Below, piece by piece: positions 33,169-59,776 of a stretch of 64,000 nucleotides of DNA (position 1 is the first letter of the stretch; each line of letters starts with the position of its first letter). The position numbers and the translations under genes were made by a program. The notes beneath the pieces are model-generated. The model did no database searches. It worked only from the letters and a program-made list of their open reading frames with translations, and had not been told where the DNA came from. Source of the DNA: Nannobrachium achirus (taxonomy: Eukaryota; Chordata; Actinopteri; Myctophiformes; Myctophidae); contig OY997652.1 of NCBI GenBank assembly GCA_963921795.1, positions 18,982,940 through 19,046,939 of the forward strand, given 5' to 3'.

Positions 33169-36100
33169 ATGTGTTTACCTTGCAGAGACGAGGATGATAC
33201 GAACATGATCAACACCGATGGCTTCTCAAAATGCGAGGAGACTCGGCGGCGAGAGACGACGCGGAGGAGGCCCCCCGCGGAGATGCTTCATCTTCTGTCC
33301 GCCGTCGTTGTATGGCTCGTGACTGGAACTACCATCTCCAGTCTCAACAAATGGATCTTTGCTGTCTATAACTTTAGGTACCCTTTACTGTTGTCAGCAC
33401 TGCACATGCTGACAGCCATTGTTGTGGACTATGGGCTGATCAAGCTAAGAGTGATCAAGCACAAAGGGGCCGGGGAGCAGGAATTGACACCCACTGCTAA
33501 ATGCAAGGTGTTTCTACTAAGCTTGACATTTTGTGCCAGCATCGCTTTTGGAAACATGGGTCTGAACTATGTCCAGCTGTCATTTGCACAGATGATTTAC
33601 ACCACCACCCCACTCTTCACCCTGGCCATCTCCACACTGATCCTAGGCAAACAGCACCATATCCTCAAATACACAGCCATGATGCCAATATGCCTGGGAG
33701 CCTCTTTCAGCATCATGGGTGAGGTCCAGTTTGATCAGACCGGCTGCTTCTTTGTGTTTGCAGCCACTATGTTGAGAGGAGTCAAGAGCATTCAACAGAG
33801 TAAGTCCTGTCATTATTATGCACCACTGGTGTTTGTTTGAAGTATTTATTATAAGTTTGATAGGGAAAGGTACAGTTTCATGACAGTACAGTTCACTGGT
33901 ACACAACAGTCAACTAAAAGGAAACTCAGGTAAGACTAGGCTTATTTCCATTGAGATCCTTCTCTTTAACTCATATAACATTGAATGACAGACAGAACAC
34001 AATACTATGCAGTAGATATCATCAGAAAAACAGATGTAAATAAAAACAAAAAAACAAAGCAAAATAAAGTACCGTATATGAAGGGAGGGTAAGGTTATGC
34101 TAGGTTTATTGTTACCAGTTTGTCAGACAGTTGTCATTTAATGAAAACTTTAATGAATTAAAATGTTTAACAACTGCAACTATTTGATATACTAATGTAA
34201 ACTTTATCATGGAATCTTTTCAAGTGAAAGCGGTCAAATGCTGTTGACCTCAGAGTGTATTTTTGGTGTTTTCCTTGTCTACACCACTGACTGCGGTCTG
34301 AGCTTGTGGAACCTTTTTGCTCTCTGATTCATTCCTCAGTGTAACACACCCATGTGTTTTACGCCCAAGCTTGTTTCCCTGCTTTCTGTTCACCATGGAA
34401 ACCATTCAGGGTAGCCAATGAAGCCACACATGTCATGGTTAACCTGGGACTGTGGGCACAAATGGAACAAATGCAAGGGAATACAAATAGCAGGCAAACG
34501 TTTTATGTTTCTGGATTATGATTCAACAGGTCATTCCGCTCTCATTTCAAGAACATTAACGTAGGCAAAACAGATCAAGTTTTGACAGTGCAGCCAACAG
34601 TAGCAAGGGCTGTACAGTCACACAGCACTGCTATACAGACAGTTACTCAAATTAATTGAATTGATTAATTTTGCTTTAAATACCTCCTTGTTGACCTCAT
34701 ATCACTTTATTAAAGAAAAACAATTAAGTTTGTGCCGTATTTAGAAGCTCTGAGCTGACGGTCACCACTCGCCATTATGGTGTTTTACTTGTCATTTGTT
34801 AATGCAGCAGTGATGCAATTGTGTAAACTGACATTAAGCATGTCTTCTTTAATCAAAGGTGTGCTGCAGTTTCCTCAAAAGAGTGGACACCCTCTCATGA
34901 GGAGGTTGTCTTGTGTTCTAGCCGTCTCACTGTATTTGTTTACTTTTCAAATTGATATCAGCTGGGATATGTTATGTTAAGTGGTACCCTCACTAGAATC
35001 ATTTAGCTAATGTACTGTGCTCAGAGGGAATCGGGCTGGACTGGTAGTTTCTGGAGAGAAAAAAAGATATCCACTAGTACTGTGGTCAAGTGATGTATTT
35101 TGTGCAGTGGATTAGGGTTACTAATGTCATTAGTTCACATAATGTGATAGCTGTCTGGGAGAAAGAAACCACAATGTACAGTTTCTAAAATAAATGTATT
35201 CTGAGAGACTTAATGCAGCAATATATACTTGTACATAGAGGAGTGTTTGTAGCCTTATGAACAGAGAAGTAGACTTGTTTTCAGTTTGAGTCGTCCTACT
35301 GCTGCATTCACGCTAGCAGGACCGGCAACAAAAGCTACAAAACAACCAAGCATTTCCACTGCCAAGTCGCAGTTGAAGTGTTGCTCCTCAAGTCTCTCTG
35401 CGTGAATGAAAAGGGTAGGTTAAAATAGCACAGGGAACTGATCAATAGAAAGTTTTTATGGAATGGAGCAGGAATTGTGAAACAAAAATATACGATTGAT
35501 TGATTGATGCTTCACTGCGTCATTGGAGTGCTGAAAAAAAGTTGCAGTCAGCTTTTTCATGCAGCATCAGTTTGTAGCTTTGTGATGTCTTCCATTGAAA
35601 ATGACACAGCATTAGCCTGCCACATAAAATATTAGTGGGTTGAAGTAAAGAAGTAAGATTCCCTGTCATCTATCTCATTCTCAATGTTAAAAAGCTTATC
35701 CTACATACTATACTGCACATACTGTACTGACCATGAGCAAGATACTGGGGTTTACACAATGTTCTAGTGCTGCTCAGTGGCAAGCAGTTCAACCTAGTTA
35801 TACTGGATATATCCAAGGCATCGCTTTTGTCAGTTGTCACTGCACTCTATCTGACTATTATTGTGGTGAAGTGTATAGTCAGACAGATCAGTAGCTGGTA
35901 AAAGACATATTCAGCAGTAAAGGTTCTACTCTAATGTGGACCAATATTTGGAGACAACGAATTGTTTAAACAGATGAACATAGCAAATTTCTGTTTATTT
36001 TTCATTCATGGCTTACGGGTTGAATTCATCCTGAAATGCCAGAGTAATCATAGCGGGACCGTGTTGTCAGGTTTCAGTAAGCCATTTTAATACAGTGTCT

Positions 36101-37211
36101 CTTGCACTTGTAAAGGTCCCCATTAAAAATAAAATAAAAAATATTATTAAGTGTCACACTCTGTAGCAGTACAATGTATGCTCCTCACCAGGGTCTATCA
36201 TTCCATTCTATGTTCTATAGGTTGTTGATAGAGAGAGGTAGCCTTGCATAGCCAGCCTAAAAAGCTATCATAAAAGATATGAAAACATCAAATCAATTGA
36301 GCCAGCCGAAAGCCAGACCAATCAGCAGACTATGGGGAGTGGTTTAGATGATGACAACAAGCAGCTCCATATTTTAAATGACAACAATGGCTGAATCTTG
36401 TGAGTTTACTTCTTCCTGCAATAGAATCGATTAAAAAAGGCATTTCTCAGGGGAGTGCTTTCGCTCTTTTCCTGACTTGAAGTTGTTCACTGTCATTTCT
36501 GAATGGTTAATGTTGCAAGGTTTCTTGCATTGTTGATGCCCACAACCCAAATGAACCTTGCCAGATACATTTGCGTGAAGTTAAAATTGTGGTCTGGCTT
36601 AGGGTTAGGGTGAAGAGACTGAATTTGTGTTTGCTTTATCATCTTCATAACAAATTCTTTGTTATTTCTCAGGCATCCTTCTTCAGGAGGAGAAGATCAA
36701 CTCTGTTTTCCTGCTCTACATGATGTCAATTCCCAGTTTCTGTATCCTGACGGTGGCGGCTTTGGCCTTGGAAAACTGGGCCGTGCTCGAGTCTCCACTC
36801 CACTATGACTGCCACCTGTGGGTCTTCATACTGCTCAGTTGCCTAGGTTCTGTCATGTACAACCTTGCCAGCTGCTGTGTCATTACGCTCACGTCCGCGG
36901 TCACACTGCACATTCTGGGCAACCTGAGTGTGGTGGGCAACCTGCTGCTCTCCCAGTTGCTGTTTGGCAGCGAATTGTCTGCCCTCAGTTGTGCTGGGGT
37001 GGTGCTCACACTGTCTGGCATGCTTATCTATCAGAACTCAGAGTTTATTGGCAGCTATCTGGATTCACGGAGAGCCAAAGTTAAGGTTATAGGAGAGGTA
37101 GAGTTACCTACTGGGAATGAAGAGGGCGTGGACAATACAAATACATCTGAATGTACCGCGCCAGATCATCAGGAGAGAATACATGGTAAACGGGAAGACA
37201 AGCTGGACTGA
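33169..37211 (+). CDS. slc35e4: Solute carrier family 35 member E4 (putative nucleotide-sugar/triose-phosphate-type transporter)
   Basis: There are two exons, 33169-33799 and 36673-37211 (TGA), joined within a Ser codon, giving 389 aa. The N-terminus MCLPCRDEDD starts like mammalian SLC35E4 (MCRCP...), supporting this ATG. About ten hydrophobic segments make up the drug/metabolite transporter fold. Family-typical stretches include SSLNKWIF near residue 60, LLLSALHML, TTTPLFTLA, and LTSAVTLHILGNLSVVGN in exon 2. The tail is hydrophilic. The substrate of SLC35E4 is not established; localisation is presumably Golgi/endomembrane. In human 22q12.2 it lies beside OSBP2, as here. The 2.9-kb intron holds dispersed repeats. 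A poly(A) signal candidate is at 39499-39504. Confidence 0.95.
33841..34000. repeat. Dispersed repeat shared with 62872-63036
   Basis: Runs such as AAAGGTACAGTTTCATGAC, GTACAGTTCACTGGTACA and CTCATATAACATTGAATGAC are common to both. It lies in the slc35e4 intron; type unknown. Confidence 0.8.
34001..35300. other. slc35e4 intron, nothing recognised
   Basis: AT-rich intronic sequence. No exon-like segment or repeat family was identified. Confidence 0.4.
35305..35590. repeat. Dispersed repeat, copy in slc35e4 intron
   Basis: It shares GCATTCACGCTAGCAG..CAACAAAAGCTACAAA, GAATGAAAAGGGTAGG, AATGGAGCAGGAATTGTG and CTTCACTGCGTCATTGGA with 38294-38690. Ends resemble inverted repeats around GTAGCTTTTGTCGCTG, suggesting a MITE. 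Confidence 0.7.
35591..36672. other. slc35e4 intron, nothing recognised
   Basis: No exon-like segment or repeat family identified up to the acceptor at 36672. Confidence 0.4.
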
Positions 37212-37770
37212 ACTCGTAAGAGTAGGAGAATGCAGCGAATAATAAACGTGAATGATGGAAACCTTTGCTGTAGATGGGTCTAAATCAGACTGTACTGTGG
37301 TGGGGAGTAGCGGGTGGACTGACCTAATGAGGCCATTGTCAATAATGACACAGCTGAACATGTTAAGTTCAGTGTATTTTATTTTGTACTTCATTCACTG
37401 TGCCAATTTATTTATTTCTCTTATGGGCTCATGGAACTGGGGACGGACATAGACAAAGGTTGCCTTTTAAACAGTGACAATTGGAATTTTCTTCTTTGTA
37501 CATGCACTCATACATAGTCTCTAGTGGTATATGCATGCATGAGCACACTAAAATACTGTACTGTATGTGATACCTCATTAGGTATCCACACTGTCACTCA
37601 TACACACTGTGAAAATGTTCTCCTTTACAGAGGGATTTATACTTTTTTGCGTGCTGGTCTTGCATTGAAAAGAACCGATCTACAAGTAGATTGTAGTAGG
37701 CTGTAATCGGTGCGCGACACCATGCAACAAAGTATATGTATATCAAGCCCTTAATGGTTTGGGGGGCAGG

Positions 37771-38015
37771 TGTGGATATTGTACACTACAGATAACCTAA
37801 CATTATGGTGTTACGGTCAGAACTGTTACAGATATGAATATTGAACACTACAGATAATCTAATATTAATGTGTTACGGTCATATCTGGTAGAAAGCAGGG
37901 ATATTGTAAACTACAGTTAGCCTAATGTTATGGCTTTAGGTTGGAACTGGTAGAAAGCAGTAAGCACTACAGATAACCCACCGTTATGACTAAAGTCGGA
38001 ACTGGTAAGGCGCAC
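37771..38015. repeat. Degenerate tandem repeat, about four units of 60-70 bp
   Basis: Each unit contains ATATTG-ACACTACAGATAACCTAA, then GTTACGGTC and an AACTGGTA-type end. It lies in or near the slc35e4 3' UTR. Confidence 0.75.
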
Positions 38016-38293
38016 TCCACCTCCCGAGTTTGATGGGCACAATTTATTGAAAAAGCACTTGTATTGTTACCCAACAATGACCTGGTCCTGCCTGTCAGGA
38101 GACTGGGTTTTTATGGCAGCTTTTTGTGTGTGTCCGTGTGTGTGAGAGGACAAAAGGAAGCGTGTCAGGGGTACTGCATTTGTTGTAGAGCAATAGCTTT
38201 TGTCTGCATAAAGTTTACAAGGATGGACACATGCAGTTTTGCAAACCAACATTTTCATGTAATGTAATGGCATAGCACTTCTCCGGTCTCTTG

Positions 38294-38690
38294 TTGCATT
38301 CACATTATCAGCGACAAAAGCTACAAAGTGACCAAGGTTGGCCAGCTGCATTGCTGCTGTACGCAGCATGACTTGAGCAACACTGCGTACAGCAGTAAAT
38401 GAAAAGGGTAGGAAAAATTAAAAATAACTTTTTTCCCCTCCATTTACAGAATGGAGCAGGAATTGTGTAGAGAGAAGAGGAGTGAAAATGGTCAAACAAA
38501 AACATGATTGATTGACGCTTCACTGCGTCATTGGAATGCCAGATAAAAGCCAGCTCAACTACCTGTATATCTTTTTTGTAGTGTGTCATGCTGTCACAAG
38601 TGTCTAACATCTGTGTATAGTAAGTTTCATGACGCTGGCTTCATAGAAAATTACTTGTAGCTTGCTTTGTCGCTGCTAGTGAACACAGCA
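38294..38690. repeat. Dispersed repeat, copy downstream of slc35e4
   Basis: Partner of 35305-35590. Here the right end GTAGCTTGCTTTGTCGCTG is the inverse of the left-end CAGCGACAAAAGCTAC. Confidence 0.7.
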
Positions 38691-40541
38691 TTGGTCTGCT
38701 ACTAAAGCACAATACCTGGCTGAGTCCTTTCTTTAGACTAGTGCTATGACCCTCAGTGCAACCTCCCACTTTAGATCTAGATACTTTTGGAGAAAAATGT
38801 TCTCTTTAGAATTAATCAAATTACGGTATTAAGCGTTTTACAATGATGTATTCACTGCGACATACTTGCGTATATTATTAGGTTCTGAAATTCTCTAAGG
38901 AGTCTCACACAACTTTAGCTGTCTTTTCCCCATGGAAGTGTAGAGAGAGAGAGAGAGAGAAAGCCTTCCTTTCTGGTTGCCTCTAAAAAAAGGAAAATAC
39001 ATTTTCATTGAGCGACAGTGTCATTCCATGAAAATGTACTGAGTTTGTCTTGTCTTGTCTTGTCTTGTCTTGTCATGTAATTGTAAGTATAAATTAGCTG
39101 TATGCCAAAACAATGTTAATCCCTTGGTTGGTCTCCGTTGCAGTATGTCCATTCTTCAGGTGCCTCTGTTTGATTATTGGTTTAGTTGACCAGCAAAACT
39201 AGAAAACTGGCTTCTTACTACTGGGCAATGTTGTATGTTTTCTTTTAAGTATTTATGGTACGTTTTTAATTATTTTCTTTTTTTTTTGCAAAGTGGATTT
39301 TACACATTAACGACGTGACTACAGCATGTAATTGTTTTAGTATGGGTCAACATAGTCAAAGGCTTTGTCTTGCCATAATTGTATCCAAGAAATACAGTAA
39401 CTTAGAAAGAGCAGCTTATAAAACTATCTTGTCACACCTTTGAAATCTCATCCATGTGTCAATGTAGCTACTGATACCTTTGCTCACAACTAAGTATAAA
39501 TAAAGCCTTATTCTTCCTCTGCTCAAGCCAAGAGCTCAGATGAGCCAAACATGTATTTAATCCTCCCCCCCTGTATCAAAGGTGGCATACCTTTGCTTCA
39601 GATCTGATCTGCACGCAGTTGGGCTATGTTTGGTTATGATATTTCTAAGCCTGGGTTTCCGAGGCTATGATATTTCCAACTGACCATTCCAGACACATTC
39701 ATGATCACAATAAATTGCATGCTGTCAAGCTAAGCACAAGAAACAGATGCTATTTTAATACTAAAAGCAACATTCTTAAATGTTTTGCCGTAAGCATTAC
39801 AGTTGACAGGATGGCATTTAAAGAGTTTGAACTGTTAAGAATATTGACCATCAGTCAGAGCCTTCAAACCACAAACATGATGTGAGAACTCCTAATGAGT
39901 AAAATAACTGCTGGGGATTCCATGTTCTATTACAATACTAAGAAGAGCTGTAGCATTATTCACAATCCAGAATTCTATGCCCTCTCAATTCAAGGCATAT
40001 CTACTGCTCACGTATGGTAAATAATACCCTGCTGACTGCAAACATAATGACCACCTATTATTTTATTTTTTGATGTCATATTGTGCTGTCGGCCCATGAA
40101 CATTAATGTCTACTCCCATTCCAGATAATTTAGTTTTGATTGTTCAACACAATTTCTAATACTTTGATTGGTATGGCTGCTTGTTTTCATTGGTGTTGTT
40201 TTGGGGAGATTATGAAAGCGCATATTGCACTGACAAGTTAGATGCCACCTTCAAAGCGTTTGGCTTCTGTGTATATACCGTTTTGATTGTAAAGATTGTT
40301 GGATGTAAATAGTTATTTTATTATATTTATGTATTTTCCAGTCATGAATGGGTGGCTCAAATATACTGACTCAAGAACGACACATTGTCTCCTGTCTTCT
40401 TTTAGCAAAAAGTATGCTTTTGTTGTTAATTCAAGGCTTATTTTTGCATTTGTTACTGTCTTATCTCAGTTATGATTAGTTAAACACTTTTAGTCTCCAA
40501 ATTAAATCCCCAAAATATGTTAAAATCACACCCGTGTGAAC
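38691..40541. other. slc35e4 3' flank and intergenic DNA
   Basis: Contains an (AG)n at about 38942 and a (TGTCT)n run at 39043-39073. AATAAA is at 39499. No gene recognised. Confidence 0.4.
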
Positions 40542-40780
40542 TGAGCGGTGGTCCCCCCCCCCCCCCCCCTTCCCCCCTGTGTGTGTGTGTGTGTGTGTGC
40601 GTGTGTGCGTGCGTGCGTGCGTGCCTGCCTGGTCTGGCCTGGCCTGAACAACAGCGCCCCTCCCTTAACATGTGTGGTCAGAAAAGGTTACTGCAGGCTA
40701 CAGACAGACAGACAGACACGCAGACAGACAGACAGACCCACACACACGGCCACGTATAGGAGCGTTGTGACCACCGCTCA
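40542..40780. mobile_element. Element with TGAGCGGTGGTC inverted ends, copy 1
   Basis: TGAGCGGTGGTC and GACCACCGCTCA bound a body with a C-run, a short (TG)n and CAGACAGA repeats. It is homologous in reverse orientation to 43398-43769. Homology continues about 15-20 bp outside both ends (for example CGTGTGAAC), so true boundaries may lie further out. Confidence 0.75.
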
Positions 40781-42454
40781 AAAATGTACATGGTCAAATT
40801 TTATTCCATTAATAAATAAGACTGAAGGGCCATAATAATGCTATTATATGAAATGTCACATGGGATTGTAGTGAATGTGCTTGGACTGACCACTTGATGG
40901 TGCTGTTTGTGTAAATTATATAATAGTTTTGTATGAGCCAACAGGTTCTATTTCAGATTAAAAAAAGGAATGAAACATTTGGCTTACTCTGTCTACTGCC
41001 AAATTAGTGTGTCAATGTACATTAATGCATACAGGGAAGTGTATGTCCTGTCCTTCAATATGGAGAGGTCTATGCCCTGTAAACTGGGTGGCCCTGAGTA
41101 TCCATGAACCTTTTGCCTGAATAAGGCAGTGCTATTCGCTTGCTCTTTCTTTTGTTTTTTCTTCGTCTACTAGAGTTTAACCCCTTGCTCTCCTGCCATT
41201 GTGTGTGGTAAATTGTACATGGTCTCCAAAATAGTACAGCATTTAATGACAAATCGTCGTAATCGATGAAAATGATACGATTCTCAAATTCACCTAATGG
41301 TACTGTATATGGTATATTGAGCACTGGTAAAAGTATTGAGGAATGGAGCTGCATATACAGTAGTTGCAAATCCAATGTGTTCACTCCCCCCCCTTCCTAC
41401 AATGTCTTGGGAAGCTCATGTAAGCGACCTCCACTTACTCTCCAAACATGCATCCTTATGAAGTGCTATGGTAGGGGGTGTGATGACAGGGCTGGGTGCA
41501 AACACTTCAAGTTTTAAAGAAAGGGAGAGCAGGGGAAGGGAGACATTTAACCCTGCTAAGAAGGAGAGAACACACAACAACGGAATATATTTGGGAGAAA
41601 AACATCCTAACTGACAACAGCTACATCATTGCTTCACAGCAAACAAGGGACTGCATCCAGAAAACAGGTAGGTAACCTAGTACTGCCATACTGCCACATC
41701 CCAACACAATCCTTTACAAATCCCACAAATCAATTGATTTATGGTTGTTATTAATAGTTGTTGATGTGTAAGCGTAACTTAAACTCTTCATACAGTAGCT
41801 TGTCTAAGAACATTTTAGTACTATAATTAGATAGTTAATCAGGAGTTCAACTACATTACTATATTTGTACATGTATTGGGAATTTCTTTGGCTGCTCCTG
41901 AGCCAGTTGCTGAGTACTTCACAAAAGACAAACACATAGCACAGCTGCTTGGTTTATGTCAGTTAATGTTCACACAGAATGTTTACATTCAGATTGCTTA
42001 ACATAACAGACTGAAAATAGAATAGATACATTCTTTCCCTCACATTCATTAATGTCTGCTCAACAATCATCTTAATGTCCACCTTGTCTGTTCTGGCTGA
42101 TATTATGTTAAAGATTGAGTTTTTATAACTGATAATGCATACCGTTATTCTTTATACAAACTAATGTACATCCTACAAGCACATGCTGTCATGCATGTAA
42201 CTAACTACTTCTTCATTTGACCTCTTCAATGACTGAAATAATTTAATACAATAGCCTACATTTGCTGGTTGTCATTGTGTGACAGCCATACAAAACACAT
42301 CCAATATCTGTGACACAGCAATATCCTCTGAGTTAATTTAATTCTGTGTAAAAGTGGACCTATAAGAGTCGATTTGTACCCTACCCTCCAAATGAAGCTC
42401 ATAGTATGTATGATGGTGTGTATCTCTGTACTACAGTAGTCTCACACGCTGAAC
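40781..42454. promoter_or_regulatory. smtn-like upstream region with a likely 5' UTR exon
   Basis: A non-coding exon probably ends at 41667 (donor CAG/GTAGGT) and splices to the acceptor TAG just before 42441. No strong TATA box was seen. Otherwise nothing recognised. Confidence 0.4.
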
Positions 42455-45735
<3,281 letters not shown>

Positions 45736-46110
45736 ACGTTGAGATGTCTGACACGGTCTGTCATGATGACATGACTGTCTATGATATAGGGCTACATTTA
45801 ACAAATGATTCACAAATGTCCACTAGTTGTGTTCAAGTACCTACTAGCACAAGCACTTTGCATATAGCCTGAGTGTTTACTTTTTGTCTTTTTAATAGTT
45901 TGATTATAGTTTTACAGAACTGAGTAGGCCTATATTTGTATTTGTGCTTATCTGTGTCTATGTGTTTTGAGTAGACAGCTGGCCCTAGGATCAGTAGGCT
46001 ACATTCCATTGAGATTACACACATCTGTATTAATCTCTGTCAAAGCCATAGCAAATCTGGGAATAGCTTTTTATGGTACTGCTACGTGGGGTAGGCCGTG
46101 TTATAGCAGT

Positions 46111-46111
46111 G

Positions 46112-46186
<75 letters not shown>
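46111..46186. repeat. (TG)n microsatellite in smtn 3' region
   Basis: About 38 uninterrupted TG units. Confidence 0.97.
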
Positions 46187-46741
46187 ATGCACGTACATGT
46201 GTCTCCCTGTAATCAAAAGATTTAGGCTAGATAATGAGATCTACGTAATTGTTTGCCCCAACCCATTTCTCCACTGCCAGCTATGTTGTATGTTTTTGTA
46301 TTAGCTAAGTTATCTACACTTGATCAATAATCATATTTTTTATAACAATCATAAAAATAAAAGGTAAACTAAATATACGTGTAATATGTATATTCATGCA
46401 TCACATTCACATTTACTGTTTAACTTTTTTTCTTCTTCTTTTAATTTTTAAATTTTTTACACATAATGTCTATTACCCATAGCATCAATCATAGAATATC
46501 ATTGTGTTATGAGGCTGTCATTTGGACATCTTAAGCCATCTAGCATAGGCCTGCCCTGCCCTAGGCTATTTATTGCTAAGTTCTCATTTAACTGAGTGCT
46601 CCATTTACCAGCCTGATGTTTTAATTCTCAACATGTCAGATTCTAGAATAGCCTGTCATTGATAGGACAGATGTTATTTATGGATGGTAGACGTAGACCT
46701 TGAGCTACAGAAACAGTTGCACTTTCACACAAAAATAAATA

Positions 46742-46746
<5 letters not shown>

Positions 46747-46792
<46 letters not shown>

Positions 46793-46862
46793 GATGATTG
46801 TCCTATGGCATGAAACTCTGAGTTGCAAAACCATGTGAAGCTGTTGTGGTCCTTCAATACAC

Positions 46863-46912
<50 letters not shown>
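46747..46912. repeat. Two (TA)n microsatellites
   Basis: (TA)n at about 46747-46790 and 46866-46912, separated by about 75 bp of unique sequence. Confidence 0.95.
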
Positions 46913-46917
<5 letters not shown>

Positions 46918-47511
46918 AATATATCATTGAACTCAAGTCTCCTTTCTCTTTTTTTTAGACATATTTTCATGTCCCACTGTTGGCTATAGCCTATTGCCAC
47001 AATTCATGTAGTCTACTGTATTCATATCTAGGCTGCCTGCATGAAAACCTATTCCTTTGATAGCTGCCTGGAGCAGGTAACCTAGGCTAGCAGAAAGTGC
47101 ACAGCTGTCCTGTCCAGTGTAAGTGCGCAGCACAGTAGATTTAGTCAGAATCAGATTATAACGTTACTAATAAAGTAAGGAATGGTGTTATAGACGAAAC
47201 CATCGTGCAGCTCAGCCTCTGAAGATACAGAGACATCAAGTGTCACCAGTTCCTCTCGTGACCGCTCAGCCTATCTCAAGCGTGACAGTCGGTCGCTCGC
47301 TCGCTCGCTCGCTGTCCCAAACGTTGCTTTTTGCAACATTCAGACTGGTCGCGTCGATCGAATCGATATCGCGCTCAAATTGATGTGATAGACAGGCTAC
47401 CTTATGGCGTCCCATGCTTTGATCACAGTCTGGAGAACAACACAACCGATGCCTTGTCTCGTCTGATTCTGCGAGGTCGCTTGGCGATTCACCTTGGAAA
47501 ACGCATGAAAG
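46913..47511 (+). promoter_or_regulatory. Probable inpp5j promoter and 5' UTR exon
   Basis: A GC-richer stretch with a CTCG repeat (47286-47312) ends in a good donor, AAAG/GTAAGAG at 47511/47512. The exon continues the inpp5j frame back to a TGA near 47430 without an ATG in that frame, so it is treated as untranslated. Confidence 0.5.
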
Positions 47512-48728
47512 GTAAGAGATGTTGCGTTTAGGCAATATCAGCACAACAGATCTTTCATCTTTGCATTTATATTGCATCGTGCATTGTAAAATCATTACCA
47601 AGCCTTTTTTGCATGCAGCCTATATGGTTGGACTTGCAACTTGGACTATTTAATGTAGGCTATAATAGTGTCGGGTATTATTGACTTGCAGGCTTACATA
47701 ATCGACATAATAAGGTGCATTTGCCCCTTCACTTTGGAGCGTGGATTTGGAACACAGAATATTTGAGGTTAGGCCACATGGGATTTCCAGTTACCTGGAG
47801 ATCCTGAATGTCATCATGAATAAGTAAAGGGGTGTATTCCTATTTCCTATGGTAGGTATAATGGGAAACAATGGAAACTGCCTGCTTGTCTGATGTTGAC
47901 CTAGACAGAGTGAGATAAATATGTGCAATTAAATAGCCTACGATGTGACATATACTGTTTGAGGTGTTGTTGTGACTTTGTGTCCCATATGCAGATGTGA
48001 AGTGTTTTATCTCAGGCACTGGTGTCTGGTCTGTTAACCACTTGAACCCTGGCTCTCTATTTTGTGTGTGTCAACTCTTTATATACATGAAGATATTTTG
48101 ATATCCCCCTCCCCGGTTAATACTTTGTAAATAGGAGATCTGTCAGCTATTTAAAGACAAAGAATAAAGGAAGAAAATAGGGCTTAAGTGGTTAACATGT
48201 TGGGAAGGAGAGGGTGAGCAAGTAGGAGAGACAGACAGATAGAGAGAAAGCGAGAGGTAGAAGGGGGAGGGAGATGAAGAGCAGAGGCCTAGTTCTCCTT
48301 GCCATTAGTGATGCTCAGTGGTAAGGCAGGCTTTGATCCATACAGTAAATTACAGAACATTCTCTGCCCCACTACCAGCACATCCATCAACCCTTGGAAG
48401 AGGATCATAGACTATAAAACGTAGGGCTGTAGCGAGACCAAGTCAAGACCAAGACCGAGGCCAAGATATGTTTAATCCTAATTGAGGCAACTATGAAATA
48501 ATTCTGTTTTTCAAAAATATTTTAAGTAAAATATATCTTGATATAACGGAATGCAATCTTTTGATCTGAAACACTGAAATTGTATCTTAATCTGTGTGTC
48601 TTTGGAAAACCCCAGAATTGGGTATAAAACAGAAGAGTGCATGCCACCTTACTGATCATGAGAATCCTTGGCCCATAATAAACCAGTCTGTATTGCTACT
48701 GCATGTAGTAGACCTCTGAGTATTACAG
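47512..48728. other. inpp5j first intron
   Basis: Contains purine-rich GAGA tracts around 48200-48280. No repeat family recognised. Confidence 0.35.
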
Positions 48729-48807
48729 CCCTAAAAACATTGCCAGTCAACAGCTGTGTCGTCCAGAACGGAGACAAAAGTTGATCCCTCAGTCCAAATG
48801 TCTACCA

Positions 48808-58764
<9,957 letters not shown>

Positions 58765-58775
58765 GAGTTCTACAG

Positions 58776-59152
58776 CAGGGGTCTTCAATGTTTTCCAAGG
58801 ACCCCTTAGTTGAGAGAGAGATGAAGCAGGGACCCCCACAACCTATTCATAGATTCCATATACACGTAGTTCCATTGTTTGACAGCACAATCATCATTGT
58901 ATTTTGGATTCATGTCAATTTGTGTTTTCAGATTCGTATTTAACCACTTGAACCTGCTGCGAGGCGTTGTGAGCTTGTAGATCGGCTATTTCCGGCAAAG
59001 GCATTTGGTTCTCAGAATATGGACTCTAGGGTTCAAGTGGTTAATATAAAAAAGGAGAAAAAAAAGTTTTTATCACTCAAAGATTTGGAGGACCCCCTGT
59101 AGTAACTCTGAGGACGCCCTAGGGGTCCCGGACCCCCTGTTGAAGACCCCTG
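58776..59152. mobile_element. hAT-type MITE, family A copy 3, at the start of the inpp5j 3' UTR
   Basis: It starts CAGGGGTCTTCAATG and ends GTTGAAGACCCCTG. It has a perfect 8-bp target duplication TTCTACAG (58768-58775, 59153-59160). The inpp5j stop ends at 58764, so the duplication begins 3 bp after it. Only the right half of the internal hairpin remains (58957-58998). Confidence 0.95.
58957..58998. repeat. GATCTACAAGC-type hairpin, right arm only
   Basis: CTGCGAGGCGTTGTGAGCTT then GTAGATCGGCTATTTCCGGC. The left arm is deleted relative to the family A copies at 6162 and 24283. Confidence 0.85.
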
Positions 59153-59160
59153 TTCTACAG

Positions 59161-59649
59161 GCAATGATGTCAAAATTCAGAAAGAAACCTTAAAATGGGA
59201 AGGGAAAGGTGAATGGCAGGTATCAGAGCTGGTAATATCCATGCATTCAGATTCTGTCCAGACCCCACACTGTCGCTGTGCTCATAGAAGCAGCACGTCG
59301 TATGAATTGTAATCTAGTTTGCAACATTCCGCATTGTAGCCAGCAAGTACTCTATTACTGAATCTACCATTAGTGACTCCATTGCATACACAATGTATAC
59401 TTTGGAGTCAGACTGAGGCTCGTCCAGACTGCAAGCATTCAAGTCTATACCTTGCCCCAACAAGTGCTTTTATAGACTGATAATCAATGTCATAAACAAA
59501 CATGTTGAATGTGAAACCAGTCAGAGCAATGGAGTGGACCATTGTTATTGAGAGAAAATGATCCATTATCTTATATCAGAATCAGGACCCTGAACTATGA
59601 TGTTATGTAAGACTTCACAAAGTAGTGATGGTATCATAGTTCACACACG

Positions 59650-59699
<50 letters not shown>

Positions 59700-59723
59700 T
59701 GCGTGCGTGTTTGTGTGTGTGTG

Positions 59724-59776
<53 letters not shown>

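Noticed and set aside
37670..37710. CCGATCTACAAGTAGATTG considered as another hairpin copy
   Set aside because: Only the 11-mer GATCTACAAG is shared; no second arm or conserved flank.
47266..47601. 111-codon minus-strand frame
   Set aside because: Antisense to the inpp5j 5' UTR exon and CTCG repeat; no domain.
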